From Eubacterium sp. CAG:180 (lineage in GTDB: Bacteria; Bacillota; Clostridia; Oscillospirales; Acutalibacteraceae): DNA of 13,836 nucleotides. The stretch is taken from positions 1 to 13,836 of the forward strand of contig HF993127.1 in the NCBI GenBank assembly GCA_000432435.1, written 5' to 3'. Positions 13,809 through 13,836 of the stretch are shown piece by piece. Both the position numbers and the translations under genes were made by a program. The notes beneath the pieces are model-generated. The model saw only the letters and a program-made list of their open reading frames with translations, was not told the DNA's origin and ran no database searches. Numbering within the stretch: the stretch's first letter is position 1; each line of letters begins with the position of its first letter.

Positions 13809-13836
13809 AATGGGTTTTATTTACAAGGCGCGGCAC

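Overview
The window looks like part of a chromosome from a gut-type Clostridia bacterium, probably Ruminococcaceae/Oscillospiraceae. The evidence is a C-terminal type I dockerin on a secreted esterase, a clostridial-type pyruvate phosphate dikinase, Gram-positive ribosome binding sites (GGAGG-like, 6-10 nt from the start), TTGACA/TATAAT promoters, and intergenic palindromic repeats of a kind I associate with this group. This placement is inference; no rRNA or other marker gene is present. All convincing genes are on the + strand.

Region 1 (1-835): the 3' end of a large Ala-rich, probably surface-exposed protein whose start lies outside the window. It is followed by a 40-residue acidic, Gly-rich peptide gene with a strong RBS and a near-perfect Rho-independent terminator.

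Region 2 (836-2298): about 1.5 kb without a credible gene, packed with repeats. It holds a decayed T-rich short-period tract, a 62-bp tandem duplication, an array of four and a half 104-bp units carrying palindromes, and then three copies of what appears to be the same palindromic element in the opposite orientation. Two of those three carry an extra insert of about 60 bp with its own hairpins.

Region 3 (2299-5254): a consensus promoter drives a PLP-dependent class III aminotransferase (glutamate-1-semialdehyde aminomutase-like). A hairpin separates it from a class II aldolase that is an internal duplication. The two probably form a small metabolic unit of unknown pathway.

Region 4 (5255-8230): an S1-domain RNA-binding protein behind a potentially structured leader, then a secreted alpha/beta-hydrolase ending in a dockerin, which suggests attachment to a cohesin scaffold.

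Region 5 (8231-11178): pyruvate phosphate dikinase (ppdK) with its own extended -10 promoter and terminator.

Region 6 (11179-13836): a consensus promoter, a membrane-anchored M15/VanY-type domain protein in which key catalytic positions are substituted, and 34 nt later 4-alpha-glucanotransferase (malQ), closed by a strong terminator.

The most unusual points are the probable M15 pseudo-peptidase, the short acidic peptide, the aminotransferase/duplicated-aldolase pair, and the two opposed arrays of one palindromic element. No complete new defence or mobile system is visible.
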